Assembly (NCBI GenBank): GCA_016987375.1
Contig: PJRA01000288.1
Coordinates: 200,554-252,247 of the forward strand
Reading direction: 5' to 3'
Origin: Brachionus koreanus
Taxonomy: Eukaryota > Rotifera > Eurotatoria > Ploima > Brachionidae
DNA: 51,694 nucleotides
Shown here: piece after piece, positions 1-9,717 of the stretch
How positions within the stretch are numbered: position 1 is the stretch's first letter
Layout of the letters: each line of letters opens with the position of its first letter
Translations under genes and position numbers: made by a program
The notes under the pieces: model-generated
Database searches by the model: none
What the model was told of the DNA's origin: nothing
The model's input: only the letters and a program-made list of their open reading frames with translations

Positions 1-382
1 TTTTTTTTACGGAACTAAGTAATTTAACAAACGAAAAAAATAGAATTAAAAATTACAAAAGCTTATTTTAGAGAAATTTAAAAGAATTTTAAAATGCTAG
101 GGTAAATTTTTTTTTTTTAAAAAATAATTTTATAATTAAAAAAACGAGCTTATAAAACTATATCTGGCTAATTTATATTAGCTAATTGTTTAAAAATTTT
201 TAAGTGTTTTAAAAGATTTTTAATTAATTCTAAAACTCAAATTTCTATTATCAAAGCTTTAAGAAATATTTTGAAAAATGGTGTTTAATTATTTTTACTT
301 CTTTTTTTTGACATATAATAATAAAATAATCGTAATGAATTATTTCAAATTAATCATTATAATTTTCATCAATTTGTTTTAG

Positions 383-1054
383 CAGTGGATTTATGTATAC
401 AATCAAACTTCTGATTGAAGTATAATTCTTCCATTCATAGCCAGTAGTCTAAAGACTGGTTTTGATGAAGGATTATCATTTTTTTTTCGACAGGTTTAAG
501 CTTTTCAAATTTTACATATTTTGTTAAGAAGCCCTAAAATAGTTAGCTACTATGCCTAAAACTCTTTAAACTTTATCTTTATTTTATAATCTCTAAAAAT
601 TTTAAAATCATAGGCGAACTTAAACTTCCATGCATATTTTTTATATTTATATTTAAATTGTACATTCAGTTAGCTAACTTCTCAATAATTTAGTATATAA
701 GAAATTTTAATACTTTTTTTACTCTAATAAATTTTTCAAATTTCGAAAAGAAAGTATTAAAAATAAGACATAAAATTAATTTTTTGGTTCCTAAACAAAA
801 AGTATAAATTTTATACTTTTTTAATTAAACAATTTAATTCTTTTTTTTTTGATTTTACACTTATTTTTAGCAATTTTATTTTGCTTAAAAATGGTTGGGT
901 GGGAGGACTCGGACTAGATCCAAAAAAACTGGAAAAAGTCCATGCTTTTACCATTTTTGATCAAAAATCATGGTAAGTTGTTGTAAAAAAAAACATAATA
1001 AATATACCATGTTGTAGGAGAGATTATGAGCTTTCAGATTTGGTGCATATTTAA
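383..1054 (+). CDS. 3' exons of an unrecognised gene (partial)
   Basis: The last exons of a plus-strand gene that probably begins before the window. The best pair is 871-972 (after TTTTTAG, ending at G|GTAAGT) and 1018-1054 (stop TAA), with a 45-bp intron and matching phase. They read ...NGWVGGLGLDPKKLEKVHAF..., then TIFDQKSW joined to RDYELSDLVHI and the stop. Two further candidate exons upstream, 383-419 and 455-493, read SGFMYTIKLLIE and TGFDEGLSFFFRQ with consistent phase, but their 35-bp intron is very short. A linking exon of length 3n+2 between 494 and 870 was not found. The peptide looks like real folded protein (Gly, Trp and Asp rich, unlike the Lys/Asn/Phe noise in other frames), but I do not recognise the family. 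The final two exons are moderately supported; the upstream ones are tentative. Confidence 0.4.
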
Positions 1055-2344
1055 TGAGTAATGACTATGAATACTTGAGATATTTTGACTTGTAGACAAG
1101 CAACTTTTGTTTGTTACTTCTCGGTTTCTTTTAAGAATAATGGACTTAAGTAGTTTTTTATTAGTCATATATTTTAATTTTTTATTAAAAATAGCAATTC
1201 AATTTTAAGGCTAATCAACAGGCTAGTGCTCATGTCTGAATAGACTGATTAACATAAAACCTCATTTATTTAAATTGTATATAAAACATTTAATACTTTT
1301 AAAATAAAATAGATAATTTGACTAATTTAAACATTAAACAATTTTAAAAACATTGAAGAATTAAAAATAGCAAACAGAAAATAAAAACAATAGTCTATAG
1401 GAACTAAATTTTAGACTAAATAAAAAATTTTTAATTACAGAATGCTAGACAGAGAAAAAGAAAACTTTAAGTGAAATCAACTGGAGAAAATCATTTGTTT
1501 TATTTAGAATTAGTTTACAAATTTATCAGTCTATTATTTCACCAAAAAGTTTTTTTTTTTTAAATTAAGTTAAGTATTTTGATTGATAATATGAAAAGAC
1601 ATATTCTGCCAACAAAAAATATTTATCTGTAGACCATTTATTTATATCGAAAAAGCATTTAAAGTAAATAAAGAATATTTTTTTTTATTCTTACAATTTT
1701 AAACCTAAACAATTTAATGTCTTATTTTTAATATTTTCTTTTCGAAAATTGATTGACAATGTTAACAGGCTGCTTAATCATTTTAAAAGCCGTTCTTAAG
1801 CACTGGTTATAAGAACGGTTTTTACTGATTGTTATCTTATTTTTAATTTTTTTAAAAATATTTTTCCTAAAATGGGATTCTAAAATAATTAATCTAAAAC
1901 GTTAACGGCTAAACATGACAGAACTGATTGTTTATGGACAAAGTCTAGAATATCATCAAAAATTAAGCGTGTCTTAAACACTACTTAAAACTACCGCTCA
2001 TTAGCAACAACAAAAAAAAACATTAAAAATATTTTAAATGCGCAATTAGATTTCATCGCAGATTTTGAAATTTTGTAACATTTAATATTTGTAATATTTC
2101 AGAATATTTATGTGATCGATGGTCATGAATTTTTAGGACAAATTGTAATTGTCAACAAACCAGCAATCTGTGCTTTATCTTTTTGAGAGACTTACAATTG
2201 CATCTATTAGCGAAGGCGAAGCCGCTAAGACCTGAATAAAATAAATATAATTTTAGTTTTTTAAGATTATAGAGAAACAGTAATTTAGAGCTATAAAAAT
2301 ATTCAAATAAACTTGTACAAAAATAATCAAACTTTTTATTTAAT
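1055..2344. other. intergenic, no gene recognised
   Basis: AT-rich non-coding sequence. It contains one copy (about 1721-1760, reverse orientation) of a short dispersed repeat with core TTTTCGAAAAGAAA, also seen near 740 and 42317. A small GC-rich hairpin-like patch lies near 2206-2232. An open stretch after a possible acceptor (2103-2186) has no matching upstream exon. Confidence 0.4.
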
Positions 2345-4165
2345 TAACTAAAAATTAAGTTTAAAAATTTTATTTTATTTAATTAACTTTTTTTATTAAA
2401 TACTTTGTTAATTAATGATACAGTTAATTTTGCCTGTTATTAATTTTTAGATATTTAAGAAAATTTTTGAAAATTCTTAAATTGCAATTACTATGACTAA
2501 GGCAAATAAAAGAATTTTGAAAAATATTGTCTCATTTATTTTCCTTTTTTTTTTAGTTCACTTTTTTATACTTAAAATATTTTTTTTTTCAACAAATAAA
2601 ACACTTGTTTTCAAAAAAAATGATGGTTTCAAAGAATCCCTCACATTTTACAGTGAATTTTATTCGAAAAAAGAATTTGTTTTTTTAAATAAATTTGAAT
2701 CAAATTATGAGAAGTCAAACTGTTTTAAAGATATTGATCAAATCCTTTTTATTAACAAAGCTATATTAATCGATCCTTATGTTTTTTCCACAATTGTCAA
2801 AGATATTTACCATGAAGATCAAATAAAACAATTTTTCGATTTTAAAAATTTTAATAATCAATTTATTATTACATTTTCAATTGATATTAATAATTTAGAA
2901 AGTTTTTTAAAAGTAATATTTAATGTAAATTAATAGCTCTAAAATAAATTTATATAATTTAGGATTTGTATAAAATTGCATTGCCTTGTGATATAATTCA
3001 AACATATTATATTGAAGAAACATTAGCCATAAAGATTCCCAGCAGTATTTATATAAAATGTGATCAATTTTATTATCAAGTATCAGTGAGGTATCAACGT
3101 GGTAATTTTTTTTGGATTCCTAAAGATGAATTAAGGATAGAAAATGTTACTAAGAAATTCGGAGACTTAAATAGAGGTTTAAATAGGTAGATTTATTTAA
3201 CTTTATTTTAATGTGTAAAGAAACAAAACTCAACTATTTACAAAGATTTAAAACTATTGCAATTGAAAATGAATCAAGATTGTTGACAGTACCGTTAGAT
3301 ACTATCAGTTTTTTATATGATTACAAGAATTCAGAATTTATCGAATGTAATCACCAACTCGCGCAAACTACCTCCGAATTTTCAAAGCAAAATTCTTCTA
3401 AAAACATTTTATTTGTATCAAGAGTTAGTTATGTAAAGAATATATTGGAGTCATTAAAAATAGATTATTGGCTGATGGCAGGAACTTTATTGGGATGGTA
3501 TAGAGAGTGTGGATTCATTAGCCACACTCAAGATGCAGACTTTAGCTTACATTCGAATGGATTTGAAACAAAATTACAAGAAATATTTCTTAAAGATAAA
3601 TTACTCCCACTTAGAATCAAGTTTGGTCTCGATAACGATAGTCTTGAATTAAATATTGGAAAACTAGGAATATTTCACATGGACTTGTTTTTTACTTATG
3701 AATTAAATATGACACATCAATGGTTTCCATATCACTTAGGAAGACAGGTAAAGCGAACAATTATCAAAAAATTTTCTCTATGTTCGGGTGAACTATTAGA
3801 AGAAAAATTTTATGTTCCGTGTAGTCCTGAAACGGTTTTAGATGACATTTATGGCGTAAATGGCTGGAAAACAATAAATAAAAAATATACTCTTTCATCC
3901 AATTTAAAAGATTGGAAAAAATGGAAATTTGATGAATGGGTAAATGCGATTAAATTCTATCAAAAAGGAGTGTTTTTAAAAGATTTTACTATGAATTTTA
4001 TTAAAAATAATTTAGATATAAGTGAAAAAATATAGTTTAAAAAATTATTTAGAAGCTAAAAAATTAGTTTGACATTTACTTTTTTAAAAACTTGGAATTG
4101 TATAAATTATGAGCTAAGTTCAAATAAATATTCTAATCTTATTTGAAAAAATTTATAAATTAGAA
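2345..4165 (+). repeat. inverted duplication, left arm (fukutin copy A)
   Basis: This segment is the reverse complement of about 14600-16415. Over the gene itself the two arms are colinear without net insertion or deletion, introns included (position x matches 18763 minus x). Homology starts about 145 bp upstream of the ATG and ends about 130 bp after the stop, so copy A carries only a small part of the upstream region of copy A'. Confidence 0.9.
2493..4035 (+). CDS. FKTN: fukutin family glycan ribitol-phosphotransferase, copy A
   Basis: Probable fukutin, the Golgi type II membrane enzyme that adds ribitol-5-phosphate to the alpha-dystroglycan core M3 glycan. Exons are 2493-2912, 2963-3176 and 3221-4035, with introns of 50 and 44 bp. 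Phases agree and give 482 aa, close to the roughly 460 aa usual for animal fukutin. Residues about 12-33 form one hydrophobic anchor. Family landmarks are ILIDPYVF in exon 1, GNFFWIPKDE in exon 2, and in exon 3 FIEC, AGTLLGWYRECGFI, the DxD-type motif QDADF (Asp 316 and 318), DSLELNIG, MDLFFTYE, FSLCSGE and a C-terminal DEWVNAIKFY. AATAAA follows near 4127. Exon 3 encodes the same protein as copy A' at 14728-16270; exon 1 differs at six residues and exon 2 at one. Intron boundaries are inferred. Family assignment is firm; true ortholog versus lineage-specific paralog is open. Confidence 0.88.
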
Positions 4166-4454
4166 CAATTTTCTATATGTTTTTCTCTAAATGATGATAC
4201 ATCTTTAAAAAAAAACTTGTAAATATAAATCAAAAAATAAAAGAATTAATATCCCATTTATTTTTTTTTAAATACAGTTTTAGTACCTTTATATTTATTT
4301 ACTGGCTTTACAATTTAACAAAATTATTTTAAATAAATAAATTTTTAGAATGTTTTCATTTTTTAATGAAAAAAAACTTAAATAATATCTAAAAATTAAA
4401 AACAAGGCTCCATTACTCTTTACAATTTTAATAAATTATTTGCTTAAAAACTAA
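4166..4454. other. spacer without recognised gene
   Basis: Non-coding AT-rich sequence between the end of the fukutin duplication and the first LINE fragment. I see nothing functional in it. Confidence 0.4.
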
Positions 4455-4780
4455 TGTCATCTTTACGCAGAAGACTGCCAGATATTCTGTTTATTTTCGA
4501 TCGATAAAATCCACATGATTCATTTAGGTTACTTCAAAATGATATTAATTCATTAATTAGTTGGTGAAATGAGTAGTCTATGGATTTTAAATTTTGATAG
4601 ATGCGAGATTATGAGTTTTAATCGAAATCAAGGGCTCCAAAATTATTATTTTATGAGTGATTTAGCCAAAGGAAAAGCTCATCTTGTCTCCGATTAACGA
4701 TTTAAAATGGCATTCACAAGTTTTCTCGGCATCTTCAAACAGAATGCTTAGTCACATTCTTAATGGTATTTAATTTTGTA
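4455..4780 (+). mobile_element. LINE reverse transcriptase fragment (plus strand)
   Basis: A broken piece of non-LTR retrotransposon reverse transcriptase, read with several stops. It matches the reverse complement of 5401-5745: both encode INSLISW/IDSLISW, SMDF/SMDL, then a stretch around EIMSFNRNQG. The two pieces lie face to face, forming an inverted repeat of about 300 bp with about 620 bp between. No intact ORF remains. Confidence 0.7.
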
Positions 4781-4799
4781 CATTGGTGGTCATAAAATT

Positions 4800-6097
4800 A
4801 CTTTATTCAAGTCTTAGTATAGTATATTATAGTATAGTGGTTTTTTGCAACGCATAAATGCGTAAATCTGACAACAGATTATGTGCAAAAAATATTAAGA
4901 CGGTTTTTGTCTATTTTTGCTTTAAAAATATCGCAAGATTGAGCTTCCACTGCATCAACTTCCAGCTTATTCCAGCCATTAACAACACGGTTTGTGAAGA
5001 AGTGGTATCGTTGGGCACAATTTTTGATTATTTCTCTTTTAATTTTGTATGGATGGCCTCTTGTACTTCTGCTTGAAAAAGTGAGTGGAGATTGCCATTT
5101 CACGAGATCAATATTTCTTTTAGTTTAAACATTTGAATTAAGTCACCTCTCATTCGCCTTTCGGTCAAATTCATTCGATTTAGAGCTTTTAGTCAATCGT
5201 TGTAGTTTAGATCTCCAAAACCAGAAATGGCACGAGTAGCTCTTCGTTGAACTCTCTCTAGAATTTTCTTATCTTTCTCTAAATATGTGCACCATACTGG
5301 AATAGCATACTCTAAGTGAGGCCTTACAAGACTGATATAAAGTAATTTAATGACCGTCTGTGTCCGAAATTTAATACCATGAAGAACTTGCCCAAGTATT
5401 CTATTGCCTTTTGAGGCTGCTGAACAAACTAGCGAATGCCATTTTAATCGCTAGTTTGTTTTCATCGTTTAAATCGTTTTGAATCCAGATTCCTAGGTCT
5501 TTCTGGATCCGAAATCTAGAGACAAGATGAGTTTTTACATTTGCTAAATCATTCATAATATATTCATTTAGGAGCCCTTGATTTCGATTAAAACTCATAA
5601 TCTCGCATTCATCAAAATTTAGATCCATAGACCATTCATTACACCAGCTAATTAATGAGTCAATATCCTCTCGAAACAATCCGCGACTCATGCGAATGAT
5701 CATGCGGATTGTTTCGATCGATAATACAGAATATCTTGCAGTCGTCTGAATAAAGTAGACATTTGTTTTTTAATCTGTTTGGTAAATTATTAATAAAAAT
5801 TGTGAAGAGCAACGGACCGAGTACAGAGCCTTTTGGTACACCACTAGTCACATTAGGCCATTCAGATTCTATTTTACCAAGTACAACTCTTTGTTTACGA
5901 TGACTAAGAAATGATTCAATCCATTTTAGTAACATTCCGTCAATAACAAGTCGTTTAAGTTTAAATAAAAGTTTTGAGTGATTCACTCTATCGAAGGCTT
6001 TAGAGAAATCTGTATAGAGTACATCCACTTGTTTGCCTAGAGATATTTGATGTGTCAAAAAAACAAGACTCTCGAGTAGGTTTGTAGTACACGATAA
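4800..6097 (-). mobile_element. degenerate LINE (jockey/CR1-like) RT, 5' truncated
   Basis: Reverse transcriptase of a jockey/CR1-type non-LTR retrotransposon. Reading from 6097 downward: a leading CTTNLLESL, then VLYTDFSKAFDRVNHSKL, SGVPKGSVLGPLLFTIFINN and the catalytic box YSDDCKIF. A frameshift follows near 5690-5720, next to a 13-bp inverted repeat. The fingers/thumb region then gives SLISWCNEW, RPHLEYAIPVW, RVQRRATRAI and a C-terminal tail with FFTNRVVNGWN. The 3' end near 4805-4845 is a short ATAGT-rich microsatellite, typical of such elements. Stops and frameshifts make it inactive. The endonuclease and ORF1 are missing. Confidence 0.85.
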
Positions 6098-6240
6098 AGT
6101 TAGAGTATGATATTCCAGTTCCCATTTCTAAAGAAAGATAAAAGAATCCCAGAGACTATTCAACGAAGAGCTACTCGTGCCATTTGTGGTTTTAACTTCT
6201 CTATACCAAGTGCACTTAGAAGATTACTTAATCTTGATGT
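6098..6240 (+). mobile_element. LINE fragment (plus strand)
   Basis: A short piece encoding LEYDIPVP, KKDKRIPETIQRRATRAICGF in broken frames. It is homologous to the thumb region of the neighbouring minus-strand element (5206-5330) but in opposite orientation. It abuts that element's 5' end near 6097. Confidence 0.65.
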
Positions 6241-6520
6241 CTTTTTAAGACTAAGTATTTTCTTAATCATTGTCGCCTCAGTTGTCTGCAATTTTTTTAT
6301 TCGACTTTTGCTAAGACGAAGTTTTCAAACCTATAGATAAGTGTGGGTCTAAAAAACATTTTATAAAAATGTATTTTAATTTACGTTGCTATATATTTAT
6401 TGTCGATTTGTAGGTTCTAAGGTATAAAATGATTTGAAAGCTGTTTTTATTCTTGTATCGATTTGGTCTTTGTTGTTGTTCTTTTCATTCAGAATTACTC
6501 CGAAATTCTTTACTACTAAA
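6241..6520 (-). mobile_element. LINE RT C-terminal fragment of a second clade
   Basis: On the minus strand the frames give VKNFGVILNEKNNNKDQIDTR, FRPTLIYGFENFVLAKVE (one frame change) and LQTTEATMIKKILSLKR. This resembles the tail of the element at 32215-32720 (LTYGCEA, LKKIKTTDGNLLKKMFGL) rather than the adjacent jockey/CR1-like piece. It is a pseudogenised remnant. Confidence 0.6.
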
Positions 6521-7287
6521 ATTAAAAGAAGTGAATATTTTTTTATATTTATATTTTTTTATCTAAATATAGAAGAAAAATTGACCACCCTGGACTAAAA
6601 ATTTGTAAGAAAGCTTAAAAGAATCAATAAGATGAAATATATTCACACACAGATAATCAAATTTTATTCATTTTGTGGCTGTTACTTAAACTATATACTT
6701 AAATGTACAGTAAATAGATTGAAGATCAAATTGTCTGTAAAGACATTACAGTTCTTTAGTTCAAAGCTCCAACCCAAACTCTAAATATTAGAGCAAATAA
6801 ATCTTATATATCTTTGTACTACTTTTGCTTGAATAAGATTAATAAAATGAAATATACAATCCTGATAAATATAAATAGCACAATTAACTTCAAGTTTTTT
6901 TTTTTTTAGATGACAAAGCTTATCAATAAACATGATAAATTTGTTTTCTATCTAAATCCTATTTAAATTTAAAAAAAAATCATGTCCATTCACTAAACTT
7001 AATATAATTTTGTATAATTTTTAAAATCATCTAATATTTAAAAAACATAAAAACCAATTTGTTACAATATTTGCCAACTAAAATAAGCCATCTGGAACAC
7101 TTATACCTAAAAGGTTTAGGAGTTAAAAATTGCTGAGCTTATATTTTTATTTTATTTAGAAAAAAATTAAAAAAGATTTATCATTAAAACATAAATTGTC
7201 TAAAATAGATCACAGAGGACTATTTTTACTCGAAATCTTTTTCTGGAATTTTTTCGTTTGCAGTAAATGATAAATTTATTTTAACAT
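6521..7287. other. intergenic, nothing recognised
   Basis: AT-rich sequence downstream of the truncated fukutin paralog. The missing C-terminal fukutin motifs (DEW...AIKFY type) were sought on the minus strand here and not found. Confidence 0.4.
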
Positions 7288-7512
7288 TTGCACCAAGCAC
7301 AAAGAAATTTTTTACATATTTTTTAATTCAAAAATATTTTATAAAAAAACTATAATTATTTTTAAAAATTAATATCACTTTTTAAAGAAAATTTTAAAAT
7401 GTACATAAATCAAAAAAGATATTCATTCATTTGAAAAATCTATTCAAAAGATAAGAGTATCTAAAAATTTTTTAAATTAATTAATTTTTTAAACGGGTCA
7501 AAATGACTTTTA
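7288..7512. repeat. copy of the piggyBac-like MITE, ends decayed
   Basis: Shares its interior with the element at 47664-47877: CACCAAGCA near the left, TTTTTAAAGAAAATTTTAAAAT, GAAAAATCTATTCAAAAGAT and AAACGGGTCAAAATGAC near the right. The terminal CACTAGAAG repeats and TTAA are not preserved. It lies immediately downstream of the stop codon of the truncated fukutin paralog. Confidence 0.6.
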
Positions 7513-7526
7513 TAATATTTTTCTAA

Positions 7527-8882
7527 TTAAAGAATCTCTTTTAAAAAATTTTCAGGATCACATGGAATCAGAAATTTTGCTTCTTGAATTTCACCCGAAC
7601 AGATTTGATTAAATTTTCTGAAAATCTTTTGCTGTACTTGACCATCATTATTCAAATCAAAATTTAAATGAGTCTCATTTAATTCACTTGCTAGAATCAT
7701 ATGAATTTTTTCGTTACTTCCAAAAGTCAATTCATAACTTTTATTGTTATAGCTTTTCTTCAAATTTATTTCTAAATTGTTAAAATTTATAATAAAATTT
7801 TCAATTTCCTGATCTAGTTGATCAAAGTGTGAAAATTTATCATGATAAATGTTAACTAAAATTATTTTCGAGTCTGTTAATTCACAATTGTGAAACCAGT
7901 TTAAAAGTGCTTTTCCACTTAACCAGTATTTTTTTTTATTTAGAATGCGTTTAACAAATGTAAAATGAAATTCTTGTAAAAATTGACTCATTTGGGATTC
8001 GTTGTTTAATACTGATTGTTTTAAATATTTTTCATTCTGCTTGCACTCCAAAAATTTTGATTGTTTATATTCTTTTAAAAACAATTCAATAAACATTGGT
8101 ATAGTGAATTTGCCTGTTGCAAATTGAATTATAATTGTTTCAAATCTAAAAATAAAATTAATACAAAATTTTAAAACGGAAAAGTTACTTTTCAAATGCT
8201 CGATTATAATCACCCATTAATTTTGAAACATTTTGCAAGACAAAATCATCTCTTGGAATCCAAAAAAAATTTCCCCGAGGATACATTATTAAAATTTGAT
8301 AGACAAATGCATCGCATTGAATGTAAAGACTTGCCGGAATTGTTGCATTCAAATCAGAGTTTTGAGTTGGAATAATATTACATGGTAGATTAGCTGATGC
8401 TAAATCCTAAGAAAATATTTTTTAATTTAAAAAGTTTTAAGCTTTTTTATGTGAAAAACTTTGAAAAGACTCGGCAAGAATTTAATTTCAATTGCAACGG
8501 ACAAAATTAAAGGTTTGTTTGATTTCTTGAGCTCACAAAATTCACCAACAATATTTTCAATGGAAATTTTTTCTAACAGCATTGATAAAAATTTTATGTC
8601 AATCCAATACGCTCTATTTAAGAATAGTACTTTGTTCATCATTTGAAAAATTTGAGAAAAATTAATTGAATTATTTGTTTTCATTAAATTGAAAGGGATT
8701 GCAAATTTAAAATTATTATATTTTGCAACAAATTTCAAAAAATTTTTGTCTTGTTCTTTTTTTAATTTTATATTATTGATTCTCTTATCTTCGTTGTAAT
8801 TATATGTTATAAAAAATAATATCAAAAATGAAAACAAAAAACATTTAAAAAATTTTAGGCATTTATTTGAAATAAAGTTCAT
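7527..8882 (-). CDS. diverged fukutin paralog lacking DxD, C-terminally truncated
   Basis: Third fukutin-type gene. Exons are 8882-8460, 8406-8189 and 8145-7527, with introns of 53 and 43 bp at the same positions and phases as in the intact copies; the model encodes 419 aa. Kept features: N-terminal hydrophobic anchor (about 10-27), YWIDIKFL in exon 1, IPASLYIQCDAFVYQ and RGNFFWIPRDDF in exon 2, KFLEC, YWLSGKALLNWFHNC, FNQICSGEIQEAKFLIPCDPE in exon 3. Lost features: the QDADF metal/donor motif aligns with KIILVNI, and the protein stops at NFLKEIL, about 55 residues before the usual end. The reading frame is otherwise open and splice sites intact, so it could be an expressed pseudoenzyme or a young pseudogene. 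A MITE lies directly downstream. Transferase activity is unlikely, judging from the missing motif. Confidence 0.75.
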
Positions 8883-9612
8883 CTAAATATTTAAAAATGC
8901 TGATTTATCATAATTAGATTATTACTTTTAAATGCAAATATAGCCTTTTTTATAGGCAATTAAAATTAATCCTTTAAATTTGCTTTTTTATCTGAATTAT
9001 CTAAATAAATTTAGCTAAAAATATCTTTAATAGCACTTTAAGTATTTGGAAAAAATTGGATTTCTTATTAAAAAGTATTTTCAAATGCGAAATTAACAAC
9101 AAAAGGTAACACAAAAAACCCTTCCGTATTTTAATTGTTAAATAAAAATACTCCAACAGTGTCAGTGTTGGTAATTTCAATTTGTCGTAACAATTCATGA
9201 CTAGCGAGCACATAAATATACTGAAATTTTAATCTAGTCTTTTTTTTGAAAGCAAAATTGAAGAAATTATTTTTGAATGGTGCATTGTCTGGAGAAAATA
9301 TGGGTATTATTGAAAAGCTATTGACAGAAAAGATATCAATCGATTTGTCAAAGTAAGATGATCACGGCGACATCTAATATTTCTTACCTTTGACGAATTA
9401 TCCCTATTATTAAGTCTTGATGGATTAGATTATAATGTCTGATAGTTTAGAAAAAAGGATGCGAACGAAAAATACACAATTCGTCCATCCATTACATCAG
9501 ACCAAGGAATTGGAAATCCAGATGCATTTATACTAAGGATTAGCTTTTTATAACTGAGTGAATTTGATTCATATTTGATTGATTATTCTCTGTAAGTTTT
9601 ATTCTCTGTAAC
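8883..9612. other. intergenic, nothing firm
   Basis: Contains short open stretches without family resemblance. One stretch near 9293-9370 vaguely resembles an ankyrin repeat but is broken by stops. Confidence 0.35.
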
Positions 9613-9655
9613 AATTAAGGTTTTGAGAAATTTAGTTCAATAGAACAGAACAAAT
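9613..9655. repeat. single terminal repeat of a MITE family (GGTTTTG...GAACAGAACAAA)
   Basis: Sequence GGTTTTGAGAAATTTAGTTC followed by AATAGAACAGAACAAA matches the ends of the palindromic element at 27918-28236 and the half copy near 35706-35785. Only one end is present. It sits exactly where the duplicated promoter segment begins. Confidence 0.55.
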
Positions 9656-9717
9656 AAAAAAAAAAGGAAAATAAATGAGACAATATTTTTCAAAATTCTT
9701 TTATTTGCCTTAGTCAT
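9655..9717 (-). pseudogene. 5' stub of fukutin
   Basis: Start codon and about 20 codons (MTKANKRILKNIVSF...) of fukutin exon 1, identical to the start of the gene at 16270. It is then cut by the duplication breakpoint, where MITE-like sequence takes over. Confidence 0.8.

Noticed and set aside
350..448. Possible minus-strand terminal exon (TTGYEWKNYTSIRSL...)
   Set aside because: It overlaps plus-strand candidate exons that join better to the convincing exons at 871-1054, and no upstream minus-strand exon was found.
2103..2186. Open stretch NIYVIDGHEFLGQIVIV after a TTTCAG acceptor
   Set aside because: The only possible upstream exon gives the wrong phase, and no family resemblance was seen.
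4858..5103. Overlapping plus- and minus-strand ORFs of about 70 codons
   Set aside because: The minus-strand frame is the C-terminus of the LINE; the plus-strand one is its shadow.
9001..9213. 70-codon minus-strand ORF with hydrophobic stretches
   Set aside because: Poly-Leu/Ile/Phe peptide expected from T-rich DNA; no signal-peptide logic or neighbours.
9293..9400. Ankyrin-repeat-like peptide (GALSGENMGIIEKLL)
   Set aside because: A single weak repeat followed at once by stops; no second repeat in any frame.
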